A stretch of 64,000 nucleotides of DNA from Halorussus salinus (GCF_004765815.2 NZ_SBIS02000014.1:1-64000), one strand, 5' to 3'; numbered from the stretch's first letter, positions 17,255-26,301 are shown. The notes: generated from the sequence alone by a model not told the origin. A program made the numbers and translations.

Positions 17255-18606
17255 AGCGTCTCGACCGTGACCCCGACGCCCTGCCACCGCTCGCGGTCGA
17301 GCGCGTCGCAGGCGTCCACGATTACGTCGTCGGCCATCCTGTCGGCGACCATGCCGGGCGCGAGTTCGCCGTACTCGTCGTGGGCCGCGGTGACGACCAG
17401 CGCGTCCGCGCTCCGGGTCGCGCCGACGAGCGATTCGAGTTCGGGTGTGTCCTCGTCGCGTGCGTCTCCGCCGTCTGCCACCACGTCCCCGTCGCTCGAA
17501 GGGACGGCGTCCCCGTTCGCGTCTCCGTCCCCCTTCGCGCTCGCGGGCGCGGAAATCGCGGTGACGTGGGGGTCCTGCATCGCCACGGTCGCGCCACGCG
17601 AGCGCAACTCGTCGGCGAGCGCGAGGCCGGGACTCCCGCGGGTGTCGTCCACGTTACCCTTGTAGGCGACCCCGAGGAGCGCGACCTTCCGGCCCTCCAG
17701 CGACCCGAGTCGGTCGGTCACGCGGTCGGCGACGTAGTTCGGCATCGCGTCGTTTATCTCGCGGGCGTTCGACACGAGGTCGAGGCTGTCGGAGTGCTGG
17801 CCGAGGAACCACGGGTCCACGGGGAGGCAGTGGCCGCCGACGCCCGGTCCCGGATTCAGCAGGTCCACGCGCGGGTGGCTGTTGGCGGCCTCGATGACCG
17901 CCCGCGAACTGATGCCGTAGTCGTCGGCCAGTTTCGACACCTCGTTGGCGAGCGCGACGTTCACGTCGCGGTAGGTGTTCTGAATCAGTTTGGCGAATTC
18001 GGCGGTCGTAGGGTCCGGGACGACCGTAATCTCGCCCTCGACCACGGGGTCGTAGAGGCTCCGGGCCGCCTCGGCGGACGCTTCGTCTACCCCGCCGACG
18101 AGTCGGTCGTTCTCCCGGAGTTCCGCGAGCATGTTGCCCGGAAGCACCGTCTCGGGGCAGTGGGCCAGCGAGAAGTCCGCGCCCGCGGCGAGTCCCGACG
18201 ACTCCTCGACGGCCTCGCGGAAGGGACCGGTCGTCGTGTTGGGTGGCACCGTCGATTCGAGGAGTACCGCGTCGCCCGACCGCAACCGCTCGCTCAACCC
18301 CTCGGCCGCCGCTCGGACGTACCGGAGGTCGGCCTCGCGGGTCTCGGGGTCGAAGGGCGTCGGCACGCAGACGAGGTGGTAGTCGGCGGCCGGGACCTCG
18401 CTGGCGACCGTCAGGTCGCCCGACTCGCGGACCTCGGCCACGAGGGCGGCGAGTTCGGGTTCCTCGACGTGGGAGTCGCCGCCCCGAACTATCTCGCGGA
18501 CCTCCTCGTCCACGTCGAAGCCGACGACCTCGTAGCCAGCGTCGGCCAGTACCGCGGCGGTCGGCAGGCCGATGTAACCCAGACCGTGGACGCAGACGGA
18601 AGTCAT
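17251..18606 (-). CDS. wecC: UDP-N-acetyl-D-mannosamine dehydrogenase-like enzyme
   Basis: 451 residues. The NAD motif GLGYIG is at 9-14 and the catalytic Cys is in GGHCLPVDP near residue 258. The C-terminal domain begins LLGVAYKGNVDDTRGSP. It would oxidise UDP-ManNAc to UDP-ManNAcA with two NAD. It is coupled to a WecB homologue upstream (ATGA overlap) and to the DUF354 gene downstream. An acidic Ala/Gly/Asp-rich insert of about 40 residues interrupts the C-terminal domain (about 345-385), where homologues have a short loop. The WecB neighbour supports the ManNAc assignment over UDP-glucose. Confidence 0.9.
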   Translation of the reverse strand: MTSVCVHGLGYIGLPTAAVLADAGYEVVGFDVDEEVREIVRGGDSHVEEPELAALVAEVRESGDLTVASEVPAADYHLVCVPTPFDPETREADLRYVRAAAEGLSERLRSGDAVLLESTVPPNTTTGPFREAVEESSGLAAGADFSLAHCPETVLPGNMLAELRENDRLVGGVDEASAEAARSLYDPVVEGEITVVPDPTTAEFAKLIQNTYRDVNVALANEVSKLADDYGISSRAVIEAANSHPRVDLLNPGPGVGGHCLPVDPWFLGQHSDSLDLVSNAREINDAMPNYVADRVTDRLGSLEGRKVALLGVAYKGNVDDTRGSPGLALADELRSRGATVAMQDPHVTAISAPASAKGDGDANGDAVPSSDGDVVADGGDARDEDTPELESLVGATRSADALVVTAAHDEYGELAPGMVADRMADDVIVDACDALDRERWQGVGVTVETL

Positions 18607-19790
18607 TGGACGACCTCCGTCGTAGTCGCGTCCTCGGCGTCGCCCTCGCGGGTCGCCTCGTCCGTCTCTCCGGCACTCGTCGCGCTCTCAGTCCCGTCCG
18701 CGTCGCTCGGACTCGTTGCGGCCGAGGAGTCCAGAATCCTCGCGGCGGCGTCGCCGTCGCCGAAGGGGTTGTCCCAGTCGGCGTCGGTGCCGACCATCTC
18801 GCGGGCGGTCTCGAAGATGCTGGTCGGGGTCACGCCGCCGAGTCGGTTCGCGCCGACCGCGATGGTCTCGGGGCGCTCGGTGTTCTCGCGCAGGGTGACG
18901 CAGGGCACGCCCAGCACGCAGGCCTCCTCTTGGACGCCGCCCGAGTCGGTCAGCACGACCGCGGTCTCGCTTTCGAGTCGGAGGAAGTCGAGGTAGTCGA
19001 GCGGTTCCGTGACCGCGACGGAGTTGGGAACGCGAATCTCCTCCAACGTCTTCCGTGCGCGCGGGTGGGCCGGATACAACATCTTCAGTCCGTACTCGCG
19101 GGCCACGCGGTCGATGCCGGTCAGAATCGCCTCGAACCGGTCGGGGTCGTCCACGTTCTCGGCGCGGTGGAGCGTGACGAGTCCGTACTCGCCCTCCTCG
19201 ACGCCGAAGTCGTCGAGCGCGGTGGTGCGCTCGGCCGCGAGGTCGCGGTGGCGTTCGAGCGCGTCCACGACCGTATTCCCCGTGACCGAGATGCGGTCGT
19301 CCGGGATGCCCTCGGCGCGCAGATTCCGGGCGGCCGCGTCGGTCGGCGGGTAGAGGGCGTCGGCGGCGTGGTCGCAGATGATGCGGTTTATCTCCTCGGG
19401 CATGTCCCGGTCGTCGCTCCGGAGTCCCGCCTCGACGTGGGCGAGTTCGGCGTCCAACTTGCTCGCCGCGACGGTCGCGGCCAGCGTCGTGTTGGTGTCG
19501 CCCTGCACGAGGACGGTCTCGGGGTCCTCGTCGAGGAGGACCGCCTCGACGCCAGCTATCATGCTCCCGGTCTGTTCGCCGTGGGTGGCCGACCCGACCC
19601 CGAGCGTGTGGTCGGGTCTGGGGAGGTCTAACTCCTCGAAGAACACCTCGGTCAGTTCCGGGGAGTAGTGCTGGCCGGTGTGGACGACGGTGTACGACGC
19701 GTCGCGATTCCGGCACTCGCGGATGACCGGCGCGAGTTTGACGATTTCGGGTCTCGTTCCGAGTACGATGGCGAGTTGTGACGAGTTCAT
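18603..19790 (-). CDS. wecB: UDP-N-acetylglucosamine 2-epimerase (non-hydrolysing)
   Basis: 395 residues. Opens with the family hallmark VLGTRPEIVKLAPVI and contains HTGQHYS, VQGDTNTTLA, HVEAGLRS and the C-terminal TDSGGVQEEA and LRENTERPE motifs that bind UDP-GlcNAc. It interconverts UDP-GlcNAc and UDP-ManNAc. The ATG at 19790 fits homologues. However, the A/T box (19852-19860) is closer to leaderless spacing for an in-frame GTG at 19820, which would add ten residues. A Ser/Thr/Asp/Glu-rich tail of about 40 residues extends beyond the family end. First gene of the wecB-wecC-DUF354 operon. Confidence 0.93.
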   Translation of the reverse strand: MNSSQLAIVLGTRPEIVKLAPVIRECRNRDASYTVVHTGQHYSPELTEVFFEELDLPRPDHTLGVGSATHGEQTGSMIAGVEAVLLDEDPETVLVQGDTNTTLAATVAASKLDAELAHVEAGLRSDDRDMPEEINRIICDHAADALYPPTDAAARNLRAEGIPDDRISVTGNTVVDALERHRDLAAERTTALDDFGVEEGEYGLVTLHRAENVDDPDRFEAILTGIDRVAREYGLKMLYPAHPRARKTLEEIRVPNSVAVTEPLDYLDFLRLESETAVVLTDSGGVQEEACVLGVPCVTLRENTERPETIAVGANRLGGVTPTSIFETAREMVGTDADWDNPFGDGDAAARILDSSAATSPSDADGTESATSAGETDEATREGDAEDATTTEVVQ

Positions 19791-20029
19791 GCGTAGATGG
19801 TGGCGTACGGGCGACCGCACGCGCTCGTCTCTCGCGTGACGGGGGACGGGCTTTATTATCGGCCGGATAAGCCGCTTTTAGGCGATTTCGAGCCGATTTA
19901 GCTCCTTCCGAACCGCACGTTCGGGAGCGCCGTTCTCGCGGGCGAGGCTCGGGACCTCCTCGTCCGAATCCGGCAGTCGCGGCTTAGTTGCTCTATAGTA
20001 TTGCCTACGGAGTGCGAACCGTCGGAGAA
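19791..20029. promoter_or_regulatory. Divergent promoter region of wecB and a membrane HTH gene
   Basis: Toward wecB the minus strand reads TTATCCGGCCGATAATAAAG (19852-19871). Toward the plus-strand gene, TATAGTATT at 19994-20002 lies 28-36 nt before the ATG at 20030, preceded by TTAGTTGCTC. The two elements are about 120 nt apart and back to back. Confidence 0.55.
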
Positions 20030-21319
20030 ATGAGTGCGGACACGAATCGCGTCGGGCCGACGCCGGGTCCCGGTCGCTCGCCGGTCGGGATTGCGCTCGC
20101 CCTCGCGGCGGTCGCCGTCGCCGTCGGCGTGACCTGCGGCCCGGCCGCGGGGGCGCTCTCCTCGACGCCGACGGTCGGGACGCCGCCGGACCTCGCGGTC
20201 GGCGAGGTGTCGGTCTCCGGGGCGGCGGTCGCCGGTCGCCACGAGGGAACCGTTCTCCTCTGGCCGTCCCGCCCCTACTCGCTGACGACGACGCTCGGGA
20301 ACCTCCCGACGACCGCCGAGTACCGGGTCTGTGCCCTGACCGCGAACGTCGAGTTGAACTGCACGACGACGACGCTCGGCCCGGCCGACACCGCAGTCGA
20401 ACTCGCGGTTCCGGGGTCGAATCTGGAAGCCGGGGCCGGGTCGAAGTCGGCGTCCGAATCGACGAGCGACGACTCGTCGGTCACGACGCTCTCGCCGGGC
20501 GCTCGGAACGTCAGCGTCTCCGTGACCCGCGTCGGCGCGAACGAGACGGTCGTGGTCAGCCGACTCGCCAGCCTCCGCGTCCTGTCGCCGTCGGGCGACT
20601 TCGACGGCGACGGCCTCCCGAACCGGGTCGAGCGCGACCGGGGCACCGACCCCGCGGCCGCCGACACCGACCGGGACCTCCTCGCCGACGGGACCGAAGT
20701 CCGACTGGGGACGAACCCGCTCACTCGCACGACCGCGGTCGGGTTCGGCGTGGTCGGTCTCTTCGCGCTCGGCGTGGCGGTCGGCCTGCTCTACCGGTTC
20801 GGCCCGCGACTCGTCGGGTCGGTGTGGCTCCTCGCCAGCGGCGCGGCGGCGACGGCGCTGTCGGCGAGTCGGTCCGGCCCGACCGGGCGGGGCGACTCGG
20901 CGAGCGACACCGAAACCGGCGCGACGAGGAGGGACACGCGAAGAGCGCAGACCGGCACCCGGACCGGAACCGACGGCGGGAGCCAGCCGAGCGCGGCAGA
21001 CTCGACGGAGCGCGAGGCGGTCCCTGAGCGCCGCGAACGCGGACCGAGAGCCGACCCCTCGCCCCCGCTCTCGGACGAGGAGCGCGTCCTCGAACTCCTC
21101 GAAGCGAACGACGGGCAACTCCCGCAGAGCGAAATCGTCTCCCGGACGCCGTGGTCGAAGTCGAAGGTGAGTCGCCTCCTCGCGCGGATGGACGCCCAAG
21201 ACCTCGTGGTGAAGATAAACGCCGGTCGCCGGAACGTCATCGTCCTGCCCGGCGAGGAGCCCGAGGCCCTGAAGTCGTTCCGCGACCGGGCCGACGAACG
21301 GGAACGCGGCGAAAACTAA
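20030..21319 (+). CDS. Membrane protein with external TSP3-type repeats and cytoplasmic winged helix
   Basis: 429 residues. The ATG at 20030 fits leaderless spacing and gives a signal-like hydrophobic segment at about 20-46. An extracytoplasmic beta-rich region follows, then two thrombospondin-type-3/calcium-loop repeats (DFDGDGLPNRVE and a second with DTDRDLLADGTE, about 190-232). One or two membrane spans lie at about 237-280, then a disordered basic/acidic linker. A C-terminal winged helix (about 345-415) contains LPQSEIVSRTPWSKSKVSRL. This suggests a one-component membrane regulator sensing outside conditions. A larger paralogue lies at 61966-63900. The stop is 9 nt from the convergent DsbA-like gene stop. 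Confidence 0.85.
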   Translation: MSADTNRVGPTPGPGRSPVGIALALAAVAVAVGVTCGPAAGALSSTPTVGTPPDLAVGEVSVSGAAVAGRHEGTVLLWPSRPYSLTTTLGNLPTTAEYRVCALTANVELNCTTTTLGPADTAVELAVPGSNLEAGAGSKSASESTSDDSSVTTLSPGARNVSVSVTRVGANETVVVSRLASLRVLSPSGDFDGDGLPNRVERDRGTDPAAADTDRDLLADGTEVRLGTNPLTRTTAVGFGVVGLFALGVAVGLLYRFGPRLVGSVWLLASGAAATALSASRSGPTGRGDSASDTETGATRRDTRRAQTGTRTGTDGGSQPSAADSTEREAVPERRERGPRADPSPPLSDEERVLELLEANDGQLPQSEIVSRTPWSKSKVSRLLARMDAQDLVVKINAGRRNVIVLPGEEPEALKSFRDRADERERGEN

Positions 21320-21328
21320 AATCGGGCG

Positions 21329-22264
21329 TCAGCGCCGGACCGCGCGGCGTAGCTGTCGTTCCGTCGCCGAGAAGTCCACCGTCGGGGCGGTGACGCTCTC
21401 GTCGGTCACGACGCGCGGGACGGTGGCGACGCCGCGCTCGCGGGCCTCCTCGGTCGTCGCCTTCACTCGCTCGCGGTGCGCGCCCGTCAGGAGCGCGGTC
21501 GCCACCGCGTCGGTGTCGCCGACGTTCGCGGCCTCGGCGAACCGGACCAGTCGGTCGGCGGTCGCCCACTCGTAGCTCTCGGGGGGTTGGTTGGCGAAGA
21601 CGAGCGCGAAGTAGTCCCAGAACGTCCGGGGATTCGACGCCCAGACTTCGAGACCCGCGCGGGCCGCCCGCGGGGCGTCCGCGCCGAGGAACGGTTCGCC
21701 GTCGAGGTAGCTCAGCGCCCGAAATTCGAGCGCCACGTCGCCCGGCTTCACGAACTTCCGGACGACCTCGCCCATCATCTGCCGGACGAACTCGCGGGTG
21801 TAGGGACACTTCCAGTTGCCGTACAGCGTCGCAGTCGTCTCGGCGTCTTCGCGGCCGAGTCGCGGGTAGTCGTCCGTCTCGGGGTCTGCGGGGACGAGCG
21901 ACGCGGAGACCGAGAAGTCCGGCCGGTCGATGTTGACTCGACCGAGCGACGGCGACTCCGCGGTCGTGGTCGCGTCGCCCGGTCCGGAGACGTTCCCCGT
22001 CGAGTTCTGTCGGGCGGCGTCTCGTCCGGTCGTCGCGGTCTCGTCGGCCCCGGTCGTTGCGTTGGTCGCGTTGGTCGCGTTCGTCGTATTCGTCGCGTCG
22101 GTCGCGGCGGTCGTCGGCGATACTCCGGTCGTCGTCTCCGGGGCGTCGGCGGTCTCGCCGATGACGCTGGCACAGCCAGCGACCGAGGCGAGGAGCGCCG
22201 ACCCGGCCGCGCCGAGGAGTTTGCGGCGGTCAGACACGGTTTCTCGGTCGTCCCGAACGGCCAT
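21329..22264 (-). CDS. DsbA/thioredoxin-fold Tat lipoprotein
   Basis: 311 residues from the ATG at 22264. A Tat motif (SDRRKLLGAAG) and lipobox VAGC give an exported lipoprotein, followed by an Asn/Thr-rich linker with repeated ATN triplets. The catalytic domain is of the DsbA/BdbD thioredoxin type with the active-site region GNWKCPYTREF and a cis-Pro loop VATVPRVV. The usual second Cys of CPYC is Thr, so it has a single active-site Cys. A promoter-like element directly abuts the ATG (22265-22283). An in-frame GTG at 22237, giving a shorter Tat signal, is at better leaderless spacing and may be the true start. Confidence 0.85.
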   Translation of the reverse strand: MAVRDDRETVSDRRKLLGAAGSALLASVAGCASVIGETADAPETTTGVSPTTAATDATNTTNATNATNATTGADETATTGRDAARQNSTGNVSGPGDATTTAESPSLGRVNIDRPDFSVSASLVPADPETDDYPRLGREDAETTATLYGNWKCPYTREFVRQMMGEVVRKFVKPGDVALEFRALSYLDGEPFLGADAPRAARAGLEVWASNPRTFWDYFALVFANQPPESYEWATADRLVRFAEAANVGDTDAVATALLTGAHRERVKATTEEARERGVATVPRVVTDESVTAPTVDFSATERQLRRAVRR

Positions 22265-22564
22265 TACTATCGGCCGGGTAAGACCCGCTTGGGCCGACTC
22301 GTCGGTCGAGTTGGCCGGTAGCGGTGGGCCGATTGACTGGCGGTATCGGTCGCTCCGCTCGGTATCGGCTCCGATTCGAGGAGTCGCGCGACCGACCGCC
22401 GTCTCGGTATGTGAACGTCTCTGTCGGGTATCGGTTAGAGACCGCGGAATAAGTGCAACTGTTGCAACCGGCGAATCGACGGCGGGCGTCGGGTTCGTTA
22501 TCGGAGCGATAAGTGAACGCTTACTGGCTTTATAGTAATGGCCGAACCGACCGATTCGGCGAGT
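22265..22564. promoter_or_regulatory. Divergent control region of the DsbA-like gene and glmS
   Basis: Toward the DsbA-like gene the minus strand reads TTACCCGGCCGATAGTAATG (22263-22282), ending at its annotated ATG. Toward glmS, 22521-22539 reads TTACTGGCTTTATAGTAAT, a probable promoter. Just upstream is a perfect palindrome TTATCGGAGCGATAA (22498-22512). The remainder, about 22290-22490, shows no gene. Confidence 0.6.
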
Positions 22565-22639
22565 ATGGAAGCCAACACGACTCGACGGGGACGGTCGGCG
22601 CTACAGGCGGGCACCGAGACGACGGAGGCGGGTCGCTGA
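22565..22639 (+). CDS. Candidate 24-residue upstream ORF of glmS
   Basis: A short frame opens at ATG 22565, 27-36 nt after the A/T box TTTATAGTAA, exactly where a leaderless transcript would begin. Its TGA (22637-22639) shares its final A with the glmS ATG (TGATG). The peptide is basic/polar (MEANTTRRGRSALQAG and so on). An in-frame ATG at 22538 would lengthen it by nine residues but lies within the promoter. It could couple glmS translation to its own. Alternatively it is just a leader with chance overlap. Confidence 0.4.
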   Translation: MEANTTRRGRSALQAGTETTEAGR

Positions 22640-24450
22640 TGTGTGGCATCATCGCCCGCATCGGCGCGGACGACGGCGTGGACAGGCTCCTCGGCGGACT
22701 CGAACGCCTCGAATACCGCGGCTACGACTCGGCGGGCATCGCCGTCGAGAACGGTGCGGGTCTCGCGGTCCAGAAGTGTAGCGGTCGGGTCGGGGACCTC
22801 GTGGACTCTGTCGAGGACAGCGGCGTCTACGGCGGTATCGGCATCGGGCACACGCGATGGAGTACCCACGGCCCGCCGACCGACGACAACGCCCATCCCC
22901 ACACCGGCGCGACCGGCGAGGTCGCGGTCGTCCACAACGGCGTCATCGAGAATCACGCCGAGTTGCGCGACGAGTTGCGCGACGCGGGCCACGAGTTCAC
23001 CAGCGACACCGACACCGAGGTCATCCCGCACCTCTTCGAGCGCCACCTCGCGGACAACGACCCCGAGGAGGCCTTTCGGCAGGCCGTCCGGGACTTGGAC
23101 GGGAGCTACGCCATCGCCGCGATGGTCGAGGGCGAGGACGCCGTGTTCGCCGCCAGACAGGGGTCGCCGCTCGTGTTGGGCGTGGACGACGACGAGTACT
23201 TCCTCGCCAGCGACGTGCCCGCGTTCCTCGAACACACCGACGAAGTGGTCTACTTCGAGGACGACGACGTGGGCGTCATTCGACCCGACGACGTGGAACT
23301 CTCGACGCTCGACGGCGAGGCGGTCGAACGCTCGTCGGAGGTCGTCTCGTGGGACCCCGACGAGACCGGGAAGGGCGGCTACGACCACTACATGCGAAAG
23401 GAGATAGAGAACCAGCACGTCTCGCTGGCCAACGGCATCGAGGGTCGCGTGAGCGAGGAGGGCGAGGAACCCGACTTGGACGAGTTCCCGGCGGGGACGT
23501 TCTCGGGCGTCGAGCGCGTCCAGTTCGTCGCCTGCGGCACCTCGTTCCACGCCGCGAAGTACGGCACCCAACTGCTGAACAAGGCCGGGGTCGCGGCCCA
23601 AGCGTTCCGCGCCAGCGAGTACGACGGGTCGATTCCGGTCGATAGCGACACGCTCGTCGTCGCCGTGACCCAGAGCGGCGAGACCGCCGACACGCTCGCG
23701 GCGCTCGACCGCGCGCGGCGGGCCAGCGCCCGCACCGTCGCGGTGACGAACGTGATGGGTTCGACCGCGGCCCGGACCGCCGACGACGCGCTCTTTATTC
23801 GGGCCGGACCCGAAATCGGCGTGGCGGCGACCAAGACGTTCTCGTCGCAGGTCGTCGCGCTCTCGCTACTCTCCCATCGCGTCTCGCTCGACGCGGCCGA
23901 GGAGGGACCGTGGGACGACCCCGCGGCCTACTACGATGCCTTGGAAGCCCTGCCCAATCACGTCGAGTCGGTGCTGGACTTCGAGACCGCCGAGGAGGTC
24001 GCCGACCGGTTCCTCGGGAGCGACGCGTTCTTCTTCATCGGCCGGGGACTGGCCTACCCGGTCGCCATCGAGGGCGCGCTCAAGTTCAAGGAGATAACGT
24101 ACGAACACGCCGAGGGGTTCGCGGCGGGCGAACTGAAGCACGGTCCGCTCGCGCTCGTCACGCCCCGGACGCCCGTGTTCACGGTCGTCACGGGCGACGA
24201 CGACGAGACCACGGTGACGAACGCCCAAGAGGCCGGGACTCGGGGCGCGCCCATCGTCGCGGTCTCGCCGTCGGACCACAAGATTACGGACGTGGCCGAC
24301 GCCCACCTGCCGGTGCCCGACACACACCCGGACCTCGTGGGACTGCTGGCGAACGTCCAGCTTCAATTGCTCTCGTACCACACCGCCGACAAACTGGGGC
24401 GGGCTATCGACAAGCCGCGCAACCTCGCCAAGAGCGTCACCGTCGAGTGA
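22639..24450 (+). CDS. glmS: Glutamine-fructose-6-phosphate aminotransferase (isomerising)
   Basis: 603 residues, normal GlmS length. The start is fixed by MCGIIARIG, since the second-position Cys is the glutaminase nucleophile after Met removal. The glutaminase domain (1-240) has RWSTHGPPTDDNAHPH. Two SIS isomerase domains follow (CGTSFHAAKYGTQ near 295 and GRGLAYPVAIEGALKFKEI near 470), and the protein ends with the conserved KSVTVE. It makes glucosamine-6-phosphate from fructose-6-phosphate and glutamine, the first step to UDP-GlcNAc. It precedes an asparagine-synthase-like gene by 31 nt. Confidence 0.96.
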   Translation: MCGIIARIGADDGVDRLLGGLERLEYRGYDSAGIAVENGAGLAVQKCSGRVGDLVDSVEDSGVYGGIGIGHTRWSTHGPPTDDNAHPHTGATGEVAVVHNGVIENHAELRDELRDAGHEFTSDTDTEVIPHLFERHLADNDPEEAFRQAVRDLDGSYAIAAMVEGEDAVFAARQGSPLVLGVDDDEYFLASDVPAFLEHTDEVVYFEDDDVGVIRPDDVELSTLDGEAVERSSEVVSWDPDETGKGGYDHYMRKEIENQHVSLANGIEGRVSEEGEEPDLDEFPAGTFSGVERVQFVACGTSFHAAKYGTQLLNKAGVAAQAFRASEYDGSIPVDSDTLVVAVTQSGETADTLAALDRARRASARTVAVTNVMGSTAARTADDALFIRAGPEIGVAATKTFSSQVVALSLLSHRVSLDAAEEGPWDDPAAYYDALEALPNHVESVLDFETAEEVADRFLGSDAFFFIGRGLAYPVAIEGALKFKEITYEHAEGFAAGELKHGPLALVTPRTPVFTVVTGDDDETTVTNAQEAGTRGAPIVAVSPSDHKITDVADAHLPVPDTHPDLVGLLANVQLQLLSYHTADKLGRAIDKPRNLAKSVTVE

Positions 24451-24481
24451 GCGACCGAGTGGAAGTTACAGCGAGACAGCG

Positions 24482-26257
24482 ATGAACACGGAACTGTTCG
24501 GCGTCTTCGGCGACGAAGACGCGTTCTCCCGATTTCGGGACTCCTCGTCGTTCGACCGCGTGGTCGAGGGCGACGCGCTCACGGTCGGCGTCCGAGACGC
24601 GGGGTTCGGAATTCCGGGTCGAACCGACGTTCACGCCAGCGAGGAGGACCTCTGTGTCCTCTGGGGCGAGGCGTACCTCCCCGAATCGACGACGCCAGCC
24701 GAGCGCGTGCTGGAGCGGGCGGGCGCGGCCGGTCCCGACGTGCTGGCCGACGTGAACGGCTCGCACCTCGCCGTCGTGGAGCGTTCGGGGTCCGGCGAGT
24801 CGGTCCGGGCGGGCGAGTCGTGCAGGTCAGGTGGGTCGGGCGAGTCGGGCGGCGCGGCCTACGTCGCCACTGACCCGGCCCGGACGTGGGACTGCTTCTA
24901 CACCGACGCGCCCGGCGTCCGGGTGTTCGGGAGCGACGCCTTCGCGGTCGCGCGCACGATTCCCGAACCCACGGTGCGGCGCGACGGCCTGCTCGAATTC
25001 CTGCACTTGGGCGTGGTCTTGGGCGACGCGACGCTACTGGACGAACTCCGGCGAGTCCCCTTCGACGGCCGACTCCACGCCGACCGAACCGAGACGTTCG
25101 AGCGGTTCGTCTACGACCGGGCCGAGTTCGATTACGTCGGACAACTGGCGGCTCGGCTCGAACGCGCGCTGGCGCGCCGGGCGCGACTCCCCGGCCGGAC
25201 GGGCGCGCTCCTGAGCGCGGGCTACGACTCGCGGGTTCTCCTCGCCGGAGCGCCCGACGTGGACGCGGGCTACACCGTGACGCGGCGGGGCGGCCGGGAG
25301 GCCGAGGTGGCCGCCCGCATCGCCGACCAGTACGACAGCGACCACGCCGCGTTCGAGGCCGACGGCGACTACCTGAACACCGACTTCGAGACGGTTCGGT
25401 ACGGGAACGGGATTCGGGAGTCGATTCACGTCCATCAGGGCGGGTACGCCGACCGGATGGACGCCGACGCGATGTACCACGGCCTGCTGTTCGACACGTT
25501 CCTGCGGGGGCACTTCCTGCCCCGCGATTCGGTCGCGGTGTTGGGCTACAGCCTCCCGCGCGAGCGACTGGCGACCGACTTCGACCCGGCGCGCCGCCTC
25601 GTCGCCGACAAGTTCGGGTTCGTCTCGCTGACCGACCACGCCGCGGACCTCGACGGCGTGGACTTCGGCGTTGGCGTCGAGAGCGAGGAGTTCGCCCGCG
25701 ACGCGGTGGCCCGCGAGTTCGACCTCCTCGATTGGCGCTTCGACTCGCAACTCGACGGCTGTGCCGCGGTGGGCATCGCCAATCAGCCGACCCTCTCGTT
25801 CCGGACGCATCTGGCGAACCACTTCCTCGAAGCGTTCCCCGCGGCCGACGCGGAACTGCTGGACTGGCACCTCCGGACGCCCCCGGAGTATCGCACCACC
25901 GAGACGTTCCGGAAGGCCCTGAAGCGCATCGACGGCGACATCCTGCGCCACCGACCGCCCGACCGCCCGCACGACTCGCACGCGCTCAACCAAATCGAGC
26001 AGTTCGTCCGCGCCCGGACGCCCCTGCTGAGCGACTTCGAGAACGCGTGGCCCGACCGCCGCGAGGAGTACGCCCGCGCGAACTTGGACGCCGAGCTATT
26101 CCCGGACCGGCCGGAACTGCACGCCCTGCCCGTCCGACTGAAGTTGCGAATCAACGACGCTCAGACGTGGCTCGGCGAGTTGGCGTCCGTGTCGGAGCCG
26201 GGCGTCGGTGAGATTTTGGCTCCTTCGGAAGAGGGGTTTCGGTTGGGGTCGGTTTGA
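24482..26257 (+). CDS. Asparagine synthase-related protein lacking the glutaminase Cys
   Basis: 591 residues. The C-terminal half has the ATP-pyrophosphatase domain with PP-loop LLSAGYDSRVLL near residue 245 (SAGYDS in place of the usual SGGxDS) and downstream acidic and Arg positions. The N-terminal third resembles the Ntn-hydrolase domain in outline but begins MNTEL, with no Cys at position 2, so it cannot use glutamine as asparagine synthase B does. A Gly/Ser-rich insert (SGSGESVRAGESC region, near 103-125) is present. Such proteins sit in glycan or peptide-modification clusters and may amidate sugars or peptides with another nitrogen source. Next to glmS, a sugar substrate is plausible. 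Confidence 0.8.
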   Translation: MNTELFGVFGDEDAFSRFRDSSSFDRVVEGDALTVGVRDAGFGIPGRTDVHASEEDLCVLWGEAYLPESTTPAERVLERAGAAGPDVLADVNGSHLAVVERSGSGESVRAGESCRSGGSGESGGAAYVATDPARTWDCFYTDAPGVRVFGSDAFAVARTIPEPTVRRDGLLEFLHLGVVLGDATLLDELRRVPFDGRLHADRTETFERFVYDRAEFDYVGQLAARLERALARRARLPGRTGALLSAGYDSRVLLAGAPDVDAGYTVTRRGGREAEVAARIADQYDSDHAAFEADGDYLNTDFETVRYGNGIRESIHVHQGGYADRMDADAMYHGLLFDTFLRGHFLPRDSVAVLGYSLPRERLATDFDPARRLVADKFGFVSLTDHAADLDGVDFGVGVESEEFARDAVAREFDLLDWRFDSQLDGCAAVGIANQPTLSFRTHLANHFLEAFPAADAELLDWHLRTPPEYRTTETFRKALKRIDGDILRHRPPDRPHDSHALNQIEQFVRARTPLLSDFENAWPDRREEYARANLDAELFPDRPELHALPVRLKLRINDAQTWLGELASVSEPGVGEILAPSEEGFRLGSV

Positions 26258-26274
26258 GGCTAGGAATACGATTT

Positions 26275-26296
26275 CACAGGCGGCCGTTGGCCTGTG
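26275..26296. terminator. Hairpin between convergent genes
   Basis: CACAGGC at 26275-26281 and GCCTGTG at 26290-26296 form a 7-bp stem with an 8-nt loop, between the stops of the asparagine-synthase-like gene and orc1/cdc6. It may help end transcription from both sides, or be incidental. Confidence 0.4.
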
Positions 26297-26301
26297 CGTA
26301 T

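Noticed and set aside
22265-22638. glmS ribozyme in the glmS leader
   Set aside because: The mapped promoter leaves a leader of at most about 80 nt, too short for the roughly 150-nt bacterial ribozyme, and no matching conserved core was seen.
25034-25993. Minus-strand frame of about 319 codons
   Set aside because: Antisense shadow of the asparagine-synthase-like gene, with no promoter or recognisable domain.
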